DNA from: Plesiocystis pacifica SIR-1
GTDB taxonomy: Bacteria; Myxococcota_A; Polyangia; Nannocystales; Nannocystaceae
Assembly (NCBI RefSeq): GCF_000170895.1
Contig: NZ_ABCS01000016.1
Location: 79,061-143,060 of the forward strand
Length of the DNA stretch: 64,000 nucleotides
Direction of reading: 5' to 3'
Part shown: positions 28,269-37,992 of the stretch, piece after piece
Position numbering within the stretch: position 1 is the stretch's first letter
How the letters are laid out: every line of letters begins with the position of its first letter
Position numbers and translations under genes: made by a program
Notes under the pieces: model-generated
The model's input: only the letters and a program-made list of their open reading frames with translations
Told to the model about the DNA's origin: nothing
Databases searched by the model: none

Positions 28269-29336
28269 ATGCGCGAGGACTCTCGACCCGTGGATTATCG
28301 CCCCGAGGACGCCCCCGCGTGGGCCCAGCGCCTCGGCAGCGCGGACGTGGCCGCCGCCGCCGAGCGCATCTCGGGCCGCGTCGTTCGCACACCGACGATC
28401 CGGAGCCCGCGCCTCGATGCCCTCGCCAGCGCGCCCGTCGAGCTCTTCCTCAAGGCCGAGAACATGCAGCGGATCGGGGCGTTCAAAGCCCGCGGAGCCA
28501 TGCACGCCGTCGGCCGCCTCGACCCCAGCGATCGCGCCCGCGGCGTGATCACCTTCAGCTCTGGCAACCACGCCCAGGCCGTCGCCCTCGCGGCCCGCGA
28601 GTTCGGCGTCCCGGCGACCATCGCCATGCCCGTCGACGCGCCCAAGGTGAAGATCGCCGTGGTCCGCGAGCTCGGGGCCAAGATCGTCCTCGCCGGGACG
28701 ACCTCCGACGACCGCCGCGAGGCCGCCTACGCGATCCAGGCCGAGACCGGGGGCGCGATGATCCAGCCCTTCGACCACCCCGACATCGTGTGCGGCCAGG
28801 GCACGGCCACGCGGGAGCTGCTCGCCGACGCCGGTGAAGACCTCGACGCGATCATCGTGCCCGTGGGCGGCGGCGGCGTGATCGCGGGGGCCTGCCTGGC
28901 CTGTCGCAGCGAGAGCGGCGAAGCGACCACGCCGATCTTCTCCGTCGAGCCCGCGGGCTGCGACGCCCTCGCGGCCAGCCTCGAGGCCGGCGAGCGCGTG
29001 CCCGTGCAGCCCGGCCCGACCCTCGCCGACGGCCTCAAGCCCGTGCGCGTCGGCGCCCTCAACTTCGAGATCGCGCGCCGCGACCTGGCCGGGAGCTTCC
29101 GCGTCGAAGACGACGAGCTCGGCCGCGCCCTGGTGCAGGTCCTCGCCCGCGCCAAGATCCTCGTCGAGCCCTCGGGGGCCGCCGGCGTCGCCGCTGCCCT
29201 GCGCGAGGCCGCTGCCCTGCGCGAGCGCCTCGACGTCGACGATCGGCCCCTGCGCGTGGGCGTGATGCTCACCGGCGGCAACGTCGACCCCGCCCTGGTC
29301 GCCGAGCTGATCGAGCGTTGGGGGGAGCAGGCGTGA
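28269..29336 (+). CDS. PLP-dependent threonine/serine dehydratase
   Basis: A 355-residue fold-type II PLP enzyme. The lysine in [10 protein letters not shown] (Lys73) holds [16 protein letters not shown] (about 96) and [10 protein letters not shown] (about 203, phosphate-binding loop) are family motifs. The C-terminus [10 protein letters not shown] is typical of the catabolic threonine dehydratase / serine racemase branch without an ACT domain. It deaminates L-threonine or L-serine to a keto acid. Its stop overlaps the start of the next gene (GTGA), so the two are coupled. Confidence 0.92.
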   Translation: MREDSRPVDYRPEDAPAWAQRLGSADVAAAAERISGRVVRTPTIRSPRLDALASAPVELFLKAENMQRIGAFKARGAMHAVGRLDPSDRARGVITFSSGNHAQAVALAAREFGVPATIAMPVDAPKVKIAVVRELGAKIVLAGTTSDDRREAAYAIQAETGGAMIQPFDHPDIVCGQGTATRELLADAGEDLDAIIVPVGGGGVIAGACLACRSESGEATTPIFSVEPAGCDALAASLEAGERVPVQPGPTLADGLKPVRVGALNFEIARRDLAGSFRVEDDELGRALVQVLARAKILVEPSGAAGVAAALREAAALRERLDVDDRPLRVGVMLTGGNVDPALVAELIERWGEQA

Positions 29337-30628
29337 ACGCGCGGGCCCTCGCCCTGGCCGCGGTCTGCCTGGGCGCGCTGACCTTGGCGTGCCCGAGCGA
29401 GCCCGAGCGGCCCGCGCCCAAGCAGGCGGACCCGCCGGCCAAACGAGCCGAGGCCGAGGCTGGCGACGCCGAGGCAGACGAGGCCGAGTCCGCCGAGAGC
29501 GACACCGGCGACGCCCTGAGCGGGGACGCGGCCCACGTGATCCCCTTCGCCGATCGCACGAGCATGGGCTACCTGCTCCTGTTGCCCCAGAGCCGCGAGC
29601 GCCCCGAGCTGCCGAGCCGCGCGTTCTTGCAGGGCCTCGTCCAGCAGCGCTTCCCCAAGCGCCGCCGCGACGGCGAGCTCGACCTGCTGATCACGCTGAT
29701 CGAGACCGAGCCCCACGCCACGGACTTCGGCACCCTCGACATCGACAGCCTCGCCGCCGAGGCGGGGGACAGCGGCGGCTCACCGGCGGCCGCCGCCGAA
29801 GCGCGCGAGCGCGTGTTCGACCTGATCGGCCTGCACCTCGAGCTCGTGCACCTCGGCGTCGGCGAGGACACGACCATCCCCGCCTCGGCGCTCACCGACC
29901 CCGTGCTGACCCGCGCGCTCAGCCCCGAGCAGCGCGACTCCCTGCCCGGGCGCAGCTGGGCCCTGTTGCTGCGCGCCGACTACCGCAACCAGTTCGGTGT
30001 CCGCGGCCTGCGCTTGCACCAGACCCTCGTGCGCGTGGTCGCCGAGCACTTCGACGCGCTGATCCACGACCCCGACACCCTCGAGACCCTCGACCTCGAG
30101 ACCTTCGAGGCCAAGCGATTGCGCGCGTCCGCGGGCAACATCGCCGATCAGATCGCGATCGTCCCCTTCCCGGATCCAAAGCGCGAAGGCGGGCTACGCC
30201 TGAGCACCCGAGGCATGCGCCGCTTTGGCTGCGTGGACCTGGAGCTCGACGGCCTCGACGCCGACCCCCGCCAGCTCCAGCTCGCCAGCGACCTGCTCGC
30301 CGGCCTCGCCCTCGTGCTCGCAAAGGACGCAGAGGTCGATCCCTCGGGCTTCGCCGTAGAGGTGAACGAGGTGATCGATGTGCACGGGAGGGATCTGCGC
30401 CAGAGCTACTCGCAACAGGACTATGAGCCGCCCCTTTGCACCGGTTGCCCTGGCGTCGCGCAGGTCCACTTGGTGGAGCGCGCACCCGAGGATCACGATC
30501 CCAGGGGCCACGTCGTCGCGCGCGTCGTCGCTCCGCGCGAGCGCAGTGATGCGCCCACCTACGATCACCCACAGTGGATCCGTGAAACCCTCACGGGGAT
30601 GTTTGGGCCGCCGCCAGCCAACGAGTAG
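29333..30628 (+). CDS. Lipoprotein, hypothetical
   Basis: A 431-residue lipoprotein with GTG start that overlaps the upstream stop. The signal ends at lipobox LTLAC near residue 20. A Pro/Ala/Asp/Glu-rich linker is followed by a folded domain from about 60 ([51 protein letters not shown]). [16 protein letters not shown] near the end holds a Cys pair. No family is recognised. It is translationally coupled to a dehydratase although it would act outside the cytoplasm. Confidence 0.7.
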   Translation: MNARALALAAVCLGALTLACPSEPERPAPKQADPPAKRAEAEAGDAEADEAESAESDTGDALSGDAAHVIPFADRTSMGYLLLLPQSRERPELPSRAFLQGLVQQRFPKRRRDGELDLLITLIETEPHATDFGTLDIDSLAAEAGDSGGSPAAAAEARERVFDLIGLHLELVHLGVGEDTTIPASALTDPVLTRALSPEQRDSLPGRSWALLLRADYRNQFGVRGLRLHQTLVRVVAEHFDALIHDPDTLETLDLETFEAKRLRASAGNIADQIAIVPFPDPKREGGLRLSTRGMRRFGCVDLELDGLDADPRQLQLASDLLAGLALVLAKDAEVDPSGFAVEVNEVIDVHGRDLRQSYSQQDYEPPLCTGCPGVAQVHLVERAPEDHDPRGHVVARVVAPRERSDAPTYDHPQWIRETLTGMFGPPPANE

Positions 30629-30798
30629 GCCCGCCGAGAGCGCGTAGACCCTTTCGAATTTCGCGCGTTCCAAAGTGCGACATTCGTGTCGTGCTGCTTC
30701 CCGCGAAAAGCCACCCTGGTCCGGTGATTGTCCGGTTCAAAGGCTCATGATAGGCAATTGGTCTACTCCTTCTTTCCTTCTCCTAGCCTGACGATTTG

Positions 30799-32397
30799 AT
30801 GCCCCCCCAAATCCTCCGCACCCGGCTCCTCGCGGGCTCTGCGTGCTTGCCCCTGCTGCTGTCGCTCGCGTGCTCGAGCACCCTCGACGACGACGACTCC
30901 GTCGCCGATGGCTACGGCGACGAGGGCGAGACCCAAGGCGCGGACGAGGGCGAGGACTCGACCGAGACCGGCGACGACACGGGCACGAGCGACGACTCGA
31001 GCGAAGCGTCCGACACGGGCGAGGACGACGGCGCGGGCGAGACCGGCCCGACGGATCCGGGCATGCTCGCCGAGGCCTGCGACCCCAACGCGGGCCAGAG
31101 CCACGGCTACGACCTCGCCGTCGCCAACCTCGAGCTCGCCCCGGCGCTGGTCCGCGAGGCCGTGCTCTTTGGCGACGGCAAGGTCCCGCGCATTCCCCTG
31201 TCGCCGCGCCCTTTCCTCAACCACTTCGACTTTGGCTACGCCCCCTCCCCGGGCGCCTCGCCCAGCCTCAGCGGCCAGCTGTGGCCCGTCGGCCCGGCCA
31301 ACGCCGAGGGCGTCGAGCGCTACCGCTTCCAGTTCGCCGTCAAGGCCCCCGCGCTCTCGCCCCAGCAGCGCCCGCCCGTGGACCTGGCGATCGTCGTGGA
31401 CCTGGGCCCGAGCATGGCCGGCGAGCCCCTGGTCCTCGTCGAGGAGGCCCTCGCCGCCATCGAGAGCGCCCTCGGCCCCGGCGACCGCGTGACCTTGATC
31501 GCCGCGGGCGAGGAGGCCATGGACCTCGCCGCCGCCGACATCGAGGGCTTCGGCTCCACGCCCCTGACCGGGCTCATCAACCCCGAGGAGGCCTTCGGCT
31601 ACGCCAAGCTCGAGGCCGCCATCGAGCTCGCCTACGCCAGCCTCGAGAGCCCCTGGTCTGGCGACGAGATCGGCCACCGCCGGGTGCTCTTGCTCAGCAA
31701 CGGGCACTTCGAGGTCTCCCCCGCCCTCGCCGACACCGTCAGCTCCGCCGCCGCCGAAGATCGCCACCTCGTCAGCGTGGCCACCGGCACCCACGAGCTC
31801 TACGCCGACTCGGCCCTGCGCGAGCTCGGTCGCCTCGGGCAGGGCTCGGCCGTGTTCGCGCCGACCGCCGACGCGGTCTGGGCCAAGCTCGCCGACGGCT
31901 TCACCGAGCGCATGATCACCGCCGCCCTCGACCTCGAGGTCGAGCTCAGCCTGCCCCCGGGTCTGGCCCTCGCCCCCACCAAGCCCGGAGGCAACGGCAC
32001 GGGCACGGCGGTCGAGGCCAGCGAGGGCATCCTCGGGGCCAACGGCGCCCTGGTCTTCCACCACGAGCTGCTCGCCTGCGCCGAGCTCGACCCCAACGCC
32101 TTCGTCGTCGTCGAGCTCAGCTGGCTCGACCCGACCACCTTCGAGACCGTCGAGACCGACTTCCAGCTGCCCCTCGACGCGATCGGGGAGCCGAGCGCGG
32201 CCGGCCTCGAAGCTGCCGCGGCCGTCGCCTACAGCCAGGCCTTGGTCGCCTACCGCGACGCCGAGGGTCCGCCCGGGGACTACGGCCTGATCCTCGACGC
32301 GAGCACGATGATCGCCGCCGCCCTCGAGATGAACCCCGAGGACGCGGACCTCATCGAGATGTCCGAGGTGCTCGCTCAGCTCGAGACGGCGCCCTGA
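30799..32397 (+). CDS. VWA-like lipoprotein
   Basis: A 532-residue lipoprotein. The signal ends at lipobox LLSLAC, then an Asp/Glu/Thr/Ser-rich linker (about 30-90) follows. From about 190 the domain reads as von Willebrand factor A: PVDLAIVVDLGPSMAGEPLVLVEEALAAI, then GPGDRVTLIAAGEEA and HRRVLLLSNGH. The MIDAS DxSxS is degenerate (DLGPS, first Ser replaced by Gly), so metal binding may be weak. The domain sits mid-protein, followed by a beta-type C-terminus. It is surface-bound and may bind protein. A one-codon-earlier TTG precedes the chosen ATG. Confidence 0.75.
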   Translation: MPPQILRTRLLAGSACLPLLLSLACSSTLDDDDSVADGYGDEGETQGADEGEDSTETGDDTGTSDDSSEASDTGEDDGAGETGPTDPGMLAEACDPNAGQSHGYDLAVANLELAPALVREAVLFGDGKVPRIPLSPRPFLNHFDFGYAPSPGASPSLSGQLWPVGPANAEGVERYRFQFAVKAPALSPQQRPPVDLAIVVDLGPSMAGEPLVLVEEALAAIESALGPGDRVTLIAAGEEAMDLAAADIEGFGSTPLTGLINPEEAFGYAKLEAAIELAYASLESPWSGDEIGHRRVLLLSNGHFEVSPALADTVSSAAAEDRHLVSVATGTHELYADSALRELGRLGQGSAVFAPTADAVWAKLADGFTERMITAALDLEVELSLPPGLALAPTKPGGNGTGTAVEASEGILGANGALVFHHELLACAELDPNAFVVVELSWLDPTTFETVETDFQLPLDAIGEPSAAGLEAAAAVAYSQALVAYRDAEGPPGDYGLILDASTMIAAALEMNPEDADLIEMSEVLAQLETAP

Positions 32398-33157
32398 CCT
32401 GGCGCACCAGCTCGATCCGCTCGGCGCGGCTGAACCGGACCCGCTCGACGCGGCGCGGCTGAGCCCGCGGGCGCGCGCGATCGAGGAAGCGCCGGGCCCC
32501 GCTGCGCAGCCGCCGACCCTGGCGCGCCGAGAAGCTCGGCGACTCCCCGCGCTTACACGAGCACATCAGGTTGTCGACGTCCTCGTCGTGGCCCAGCCCG
32601 AAGGTGTGGCCGATCTCGTGGGCCAAGGTCGTGCGCGGAGCGTTGTGGGCGACGGCCACGTACTCGCGCGCGCGCACCCGCGGCGACAGGCCGTGGTAGC
32701 GCCAGTGCATCCCGCTCACGCGCTGGTCGCCGTTGCGCGCCGTCGCCAGCTCGACGCGGTCGACGAAGAACACGTGCACGCTGCCGTCGCGGCGCGCGAC
32801 CTTGGCCAGGGCCAGGCGCTGGTCGGGGGTCTCGATCGTCGTCGTGTCGCGCAGCTCGACGACCGCCCGGACCCACACGCTCACGCCGTAGCGGGCCAGG
32901 GCCGCGTTGGCCTCGCGCACGCAGGCCTCGATGCGCGCGTCGTCGACCACTGCGTTTCCATCTTCGACGGCGACGTGCACCGTCAACGGAACGCGGATCG
33001 TCGTCGTCGAGAGCGTCCCCTCCCCTGCCTGCGCCGCCCTCGGAATCAGCGCGCAGATCAGCACCGTGGAGCAAAGCACCACCCACGCGAGCAGGTTCGC
33101 GCGCGCGCTCGCAGACCGTGAAATGGGGGTGCCCCGATCGCCGTCGATCGTTTGCAC
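32351..33157 (-). CDS. Matrixin-like zinc metalloprotease
   Basis: About 268 residues with a signal peptide (AWVVLCSTVLICALIPRAAQA). The zinc-binding HEIGHTFGLGHDE (near residue 178, HExxHxxGxxH) and the following DNLMC Met-turn identify a metzincin of the matrixin type. WRYHGLSPR and REYVAVAHNAPRTTLAHEIG lead into it. The last 55 residues are Arg-rich. The gene overlaps the convergent VWA-like gene by about 47 bp at the 3' ends. The start is uncertain; GTG at 33157 is chosen because GGAG lies about 10 nt upstream, and another in-frame GTG is at 33171-33169. Confidence 0.8.
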   Translation of the reverse strand: MQTIDGDRGTPISRSASARANLLAWVVLCSTVLICALIPRAAQAGEGTLSTTTIRVPLTVHVAVEDGNAVVDDARIEACVREANAALARYGVSVWVRAVVELRDTTTIETPDQRLALAKVARRDGSVHVFFVDRVELATARNGDQRVSGMHWRYHGLSPRVRAREYVAVAHNAPRTTLAHEIGHTFGLGHDEDVDNLMCSCKRGESPSFSARQGRRLRSGARRFLDRARPRAQPRRVERVRFSRAERIELVRQVRAPSRAERAPRTSR

Positions 33158-33301
33158 TCTCCGCTCCACACGACCCGTCCCAGACACCCTAATTCGAGTG
33201 TGTGAGGATCCAGACGATCCGCAAGCGGCAGCTCGAGTCGCCAGCGGATCGGGGCGCGCGTGTCGTTGGCGTCGCGCGGGCCGCTGACCTAAGCTCGACC
33301 C

Positions 33302-34123
33302 ATGTTCCAGTTTGGATCTGCGGCCAAAGCCTCGCCGGAATTCGTCCCCGACGCGGACGCCCGCGACTGGATCGCCGGGGGGATCGTCGACCTCGCTAGC
33401 CACCTCGGACCCGCCGCGCGCGAGCCCCACCTGCTCACCGATCCGGCCAAGCTCCATGGCGTACCGCGCGGCGGCACACCCACGGATCTGGACTCCCTCT
33501 TCGACATGATCTGCGCCGTCCAGGAGGTCGTCGGCCAGTCCGAAATCGAGCTCACCTTGCTCGAGCTCGACGAGCGCAACCCCGGCCTGCCCGAGTCCTA
33601 CGTCAGCCTCGGCGACCCCAGCGGGAAGTTGCTCCACACCTTCAAGGGCACCGACGAGTACCTCGTGCTGTTCAGCCCGGCCGCGTTCAAGGTCCGCGAG
33701 CTCCTCCTCGCCAGCATCGCCCGGGAGCTCGGCCGCGTCGCCCTCGACGGCGCGGGGCTGCGTCCCGCGAGCGACGAGCCCACGGCCCTGCGCGAGTGGG
33801 AGGGCGACGCCGAGCTCGCGGGCGTCCTCCTCGGCATGGGCGTGTGGATCAGCAACGGCGCCTACGTCTACGAGAACGCCTGCTGCGGCGGCGGCTGTGG
33901 CATCGACCTGCGCAGCATCCGGGCCGGGCTCTCGCTGCCCGAGGCCTGCTACGCGCTCGCGGTCGACAGCCAGCGCAAGGGGATTCGGCGACGCCACGTG
34001 CTGCGGCATCTGTCGCCGACGCAAAAGACGGCGACGCGGCACTGCTGGTCACACGTGGGGGCGGCGACGCCGAAGGCGTTGGCCTCGGCGGGGGCTGACA
34101 TCGCGCTGGCGTTGGCGCCTTGA
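33302..34123 (+). CDS. Hypothetical protein
   Basis: A 273-residue soluble protein. LDSLFDMICAVQEVVGQSEIELTLLELDERNPGLPESYVSLGDPSGKLLHTFKGTDEYLVLFSPAAFK (about 62-130) is a mixed alpha/beta core. FKVRELLLASIARELGRVAL and the cluster YENACCGGGCGIDLR (about 182-196) suggest a metal or disulphide site. No signal peptide and no family that I know. The 3' part (from about residue 220) is basic. It is divergent from the metalloprotease, 144 bp away, and is followed by R1 copy C. Confidence 0.7.
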   Translation: MFQFGSAAKASPEFVPDADARDWIAGGIVDLASHLGPAAREPHLLTDPAKLHGVPRGGTPTDLDSLFDMICAVQEVVGQSEIELTLLELDERNPGLPESYVSLGDPSGKLLHTFKGTDEYLVLFSPAAFKVRELLLASIARELGRVALDGAGLRPASDEPTALREWEGDAELAGVLLGMGVWISNGAYVYENACCGGGCGIDLRSIRAGLSLPEACYALAVDSQRKGIRRRHVLRHLSPTQKTATRHCWSHVGAATPKALASAGADIALALAP

Positions 34124-34231
34124 GTTTTGGGGTCGTTGAGTCCTGCGTGCTCTTGGGTCCGCTGAGCTCTGCGGCGTGCTCTTGGGCTGGGCTGGTTGAG
34201 CCCGTGCTGGTTGCGGCGGGGTTGTCTGGGC

Positions 34232-35222
34232 ACTGCGTGCGGCGGGTTGTCTGGCTACTGCTGCGTGCGGCGGGGTTGTCTGGCTACTGCTGCGTGCGGC
34301 GGGGTTCTCTGACCACTGCTGCATGCGGCGGGGTTCTCCGACCACTGCTGCGTGCGGTGGGGTTCTCTGGCTACTGCTGCGTGCGGTGGGGTTGTCTGGG
34401 CACTGCTGCGTGCGGTGGGGTTCTCTGGCTACTGCTGCGTGCGGTGGGGTTCTCTGGCTACTGCTGCGTGCGGTGGGGTTCTCTGGCTACTGCTGCGTGC
34501 GGTGGGGTTGTCTGACCACTGCTGCGTGCGGCGGGGTTGTCTGGGCACTGCTGCATGCGGTGGGGTTCTCTGACCACTGCTGCGTGCGGCGGGGTTCTCC
34601 GACCACTGCTGCATGCGGTGGGGTTCTCCGGCCACTGCTGCGTGCGGCGGGGTTCTCCGACCACTGCTGCATGCGGTGGGGTTCTCCGGCCACTGCTGCA
34701 TGCGGCGGGGTTCTCCTACCACTGCTGCATGCGGCGGGGTTCTCCGACCACTGCTGCATGCGGCGGGGTTCTCCGGCCACTGCTGCATGCTTCCCGGGTC
34801 GGAGGACAGGCTGGTTTTCCCCATGAGGTTCTATCGGGAGGCCCTCGACAGCGTCCGCCCCGACGATGAATCGTGCTCGCTTCGCTGCGCGCGATTCATC
34901 CACCTCACGCTCGCTTCGCTCGCTGCGGCTCCGGTCATGGGGCGGCGAGTAGAAATGTTTTGGCGGGGGTGAAGTGCGCTGGTGGTGGCTCGACCCCTGC
35001 TGCAGGCAGTTCAGGTCCAGGCGCAACTCGTTCGAGACCCCAGCATTCAACTTGCGTACCCCGAGCAGGCCGCTCGGCGGGAGGGGTCCCTGCGACGAGC
35101 ACCGAGCCGCCTACAGCCTTGGAAGAGCAACGGGATGTGGCTCGGCTCGAGCGCAGGAGTGGGGAGGAGCCCGCCGAATAGGCCGCGGTGCACCGTCGGA
35201 GACAACCCAGCACCGCAGGCCC
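34232..35222 (+). repeat. Dispersed repeat R1, copy C (array plus core)
   Basis: The largest copy, filling the gap between two convergent genes. A 29-bp tandem array (34232-34790) leads into the core, which begins at CCCGGG (34793) and ends near 35222. From 34823 to 35201 it differs from copy B at 3 of 379 positions. The conserved stem GATGAATCG/CGATTCATC and the 49-codon frame (34823-34972) are present. Inverted termini like those of copy B are not evident on the left side. Confidence 0.9.
34257..34790 (+). repeat. 29-bp tandem array, 18 full units in phase
   Basis: Units start at 34257 and every 29 bp to 34779, 18 of them complete. Each unit has a constant part ACTGCTGCRTGCGGYGGGGTT and an 8-base tail that varies among a few forms (CTCTGGCT, GTCTGGGC, CTCCGACC, CTCCGGCC, CTCTGACC). 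The order of tails is irregular. There are no spacers, so it is not CRISPR. 29 is not a multiple of 3, so no reading frame is maintained from unit to unit. Confidence 0.95.
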
Positions 35223-35316
35223 AAACCCAAGCTTCAACTCGAGCAGAATTATTTTGGCGGAGGAGAAGATCCAATCTTCGTCCCCCGCCAATGAGCGGAT
35301 TGAATACCGCCAGCCC

Positions 35317-36576
<1,260 letters not shown>

Positions 36577-36676
36577 GGGCTGGTCTCGCTTTCTCGTTGG
36601 CCGGGGGTCGGTGTCGGCGCTGCGGTCTGGGGCGCGCCGATTACCGGGCTGGGGTTGTGTTGATTCCTGCGGCCAC

Positions 36677-37057
36677 TCACAGCTGCATGACCTTGGCGAC
36701 CTGTTCGAGGTCGCCGAACTCGGCGTTGTTCATCCCGAAGGCGTCGGCAAACTCACCGATCGCTCGGCGCTCGTTGTCGGTGTAGACGCCGTCGGCGTAG
36801 ACCAGCGCGATCGCGGCCTTCATGAACACGTGCTTGAGGAAGGTGGTCTCGAGCATGGCCGCCGCCTCGATGGGCTGGAAACCCTCCGATGCGATCGTGG
36901 AGATCGTCAGCCCGCTGCCCGCGTCGTTGAGGAACTCCTCGATGAGCTGCTTCTCTCGGTCGTGAACCTCGCCGTCGATGCCCGCGAGGTACCAGAGGCC
37001 TCGGGCGAAGGCCTCGACCTCCTGGGGCGCGAGCCCGCTGTCGTTGTTGTCCGCCAT
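36677..37057 (-). CDS. TerB-like (tellurite-resistance-type) protein
   Basis: A 126-residue all-helical protein. Two copies of the TerB metal-binding motif are visible: GIDGEVHDREKQLIEEFL (about 26-43) and YADGVYTDNERRAIGEFA (about 87-104), both with the DGxxxxxE pattern. TerB proteins are cytoplasmic and often linked to membrane-associated stress complexes. It is the upstream gene of a possible pair with the SPFH protein; the spacing of 100 bp leaves it open whether they share a transcript. Confidence 0.75.
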   Translation of the reverse strand: MADNNDSGLAPQEVEAFARGLWYLAGIDGEVHDREKQLIEEFLNDAGSGLTISTIASEGFQPIEAAAMLETTFLKHVFMKAAIALVYADGVYTDNERRAIGEFADAFGMNNAEFGDLEQVAKVMQL

Positions 37058-37122
37058 CGCAGCGATGCTACGGCGCCGCCGGGCCCCAGATCTACTGCTG
37101 ATCCGCCGCTGACCCGCCGCGC

Positions 37123-37153
37123 AAAAAAACGCCCGCAGCCGGGGCTGCGGGCG
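37123..37153 (-). terminator. Intrinsic terminator
   Basis: An 11-bp GC stem, CGCCCGCAGCC/GGCTGCGGGCG (37130-37140 and 37143-37153), followed on the minus strand by seven U. It ends the transcript of the lipoprotein at 37217-37816. Confidence 0.93.
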
Positions 37154-37216
37154 CTTCGACTCGACTCTCTGGATCAGGACGAACGCAAAATCAGGCTGCC
37201 CAGTCGGGCGGGCGGC

Positions 37217-37816
37217 TCAGAGCACCTCGGCGGGCTCGAGCAAGGTGGCCTCGAAGGCCTCGACCGTCAGGACCTCGAACTCACGCTCGAACACGAGGCT
37301 GCGGCCGGTGGAATCGGTGCTGTAGACCTCGACCTGCCACAGGCCGAGGTGAGCGGCGGGATCGAAGTCGCCGTCGCTGTCGTCCTGGAGGTCGGGATCG
37401 CGCACGAGGGGACGCGTCAGGGGCAGGCTCGCCGCCATCGACAGGGTCTCCGAGGGCTGCAGGAAGCCCAGGGTCTCGCGGCGCTCGTCGCCGTGCGTCC
37501 ACACGAAGGTCACCGGGCGAGGCTCGGCGAGGTCGTCGGCACGCAGGTGCAGGTGGATGCTCTCCCCCTCGACGCTAAAGCGCGTGGTGTCCTCGAGCGC
37601 TCCCTCCGCCTCGCTGGCGAGGAGACCGGTGACCGCCAGACGCTCGGCGCGCTGGGCCTGGGGCCGGCTCGCGGGGACCGCGGCGAGCACGTTCTGCTGC
37701 GAGGTCGGGCGCTCACGAAGCTGGCCGTCAGCCTGGAGGTCGGCGGCGGTGATGGGCGCGTCCGCACAAGCCGCAGTCAGGGCGAGCGCGGCGACAGCGA
37801 TGAAAAAGGTACGCAC
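37217..37816 (-). CDS. Lipoprotein, hypothetical (DUF2914-like C-terminus possible)
   Basis: A 199-residue lipoprotein with GTG start at 37816 and lipobox LALTAAC. The C-terminal 100 residues (FVWTHGDERRETLGFLQPS, then GLWQVEVYSTDSTGRSLVFEREFEV) have the beta pattern and G-x-W-x-V-x-V plus F-x-V ending of DUF2914, but the match is weak. It has its own terminator downstream. It is divergent from the S41 protease gene. An upstream in-frame start at 37879 would add 21 residues with no signal features. Confidence 0.65.
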   Translation of the reverse strand: MRTFFIAVAALALTAACADAPITAADLQADGQLRERPTSQQNVLAAVPASRPQAQRAERLAVTGLLASEAEGALEDTTRFSVEGESIHLHLRADDLAEPRPVTFVWTHGDERRETLGFLQPSETLSMAASLPLTRPLVRDPDLQDDSDGDFDPAAHLGLWQVEVYSTDSTGRSLVFEREFEVLTVEAFEATLLEPAEVL

Positions 37817-37908
37817 TGCTCCGCCCCATATGCGTCTCGCATGCCAGATCAAAACATCGATGATTTCAGGATCTTGCAACCGTGCCGATCAGCGTTTTGC
37901 AACGAAAA

Positions 37909-37943
37909 GACACAAAAAAGATTGGATGAGCATCTTTTGTGTC
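37909..37943. promoter_or_regulatory. AT-rich inverted repeat upstream of S41 protease
   Basis: GACACAAAAAAGAT (37909-37922) and ATCTTTTGTGTC (37932-37943) are inverted copies with a two-base bulge. In a GC-rich genome this AT-rich palindrome between divergent genes suggests an operator or an upstream hairpin. Confidence 0.45.
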
Positions 37944-37992
37944 CAGGCCGACGGCTCGAAGCCTGGCCAGGGCGCTGGGCTATGCTGCGGCG

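Noticed and set aside
34124..34256. Left inverted terminus of R1 copy C
   Set aside because: Only weak similarity to the 36-bp terminus of copy B could be found, too little to claim.
34257..34790. CRISPR array
   Set aside because: The 29-bp units are contiguous with no unique spacers and no cas gene is in the window.
34323..34826. Protein of repeated CCVRRGS/AACGGV-type peptides encoded by the array
   Set aside because: The 29-bp unit rotates the frame, both strands are open, and there is no ribosome binding site; the frames are explained by the repeat.
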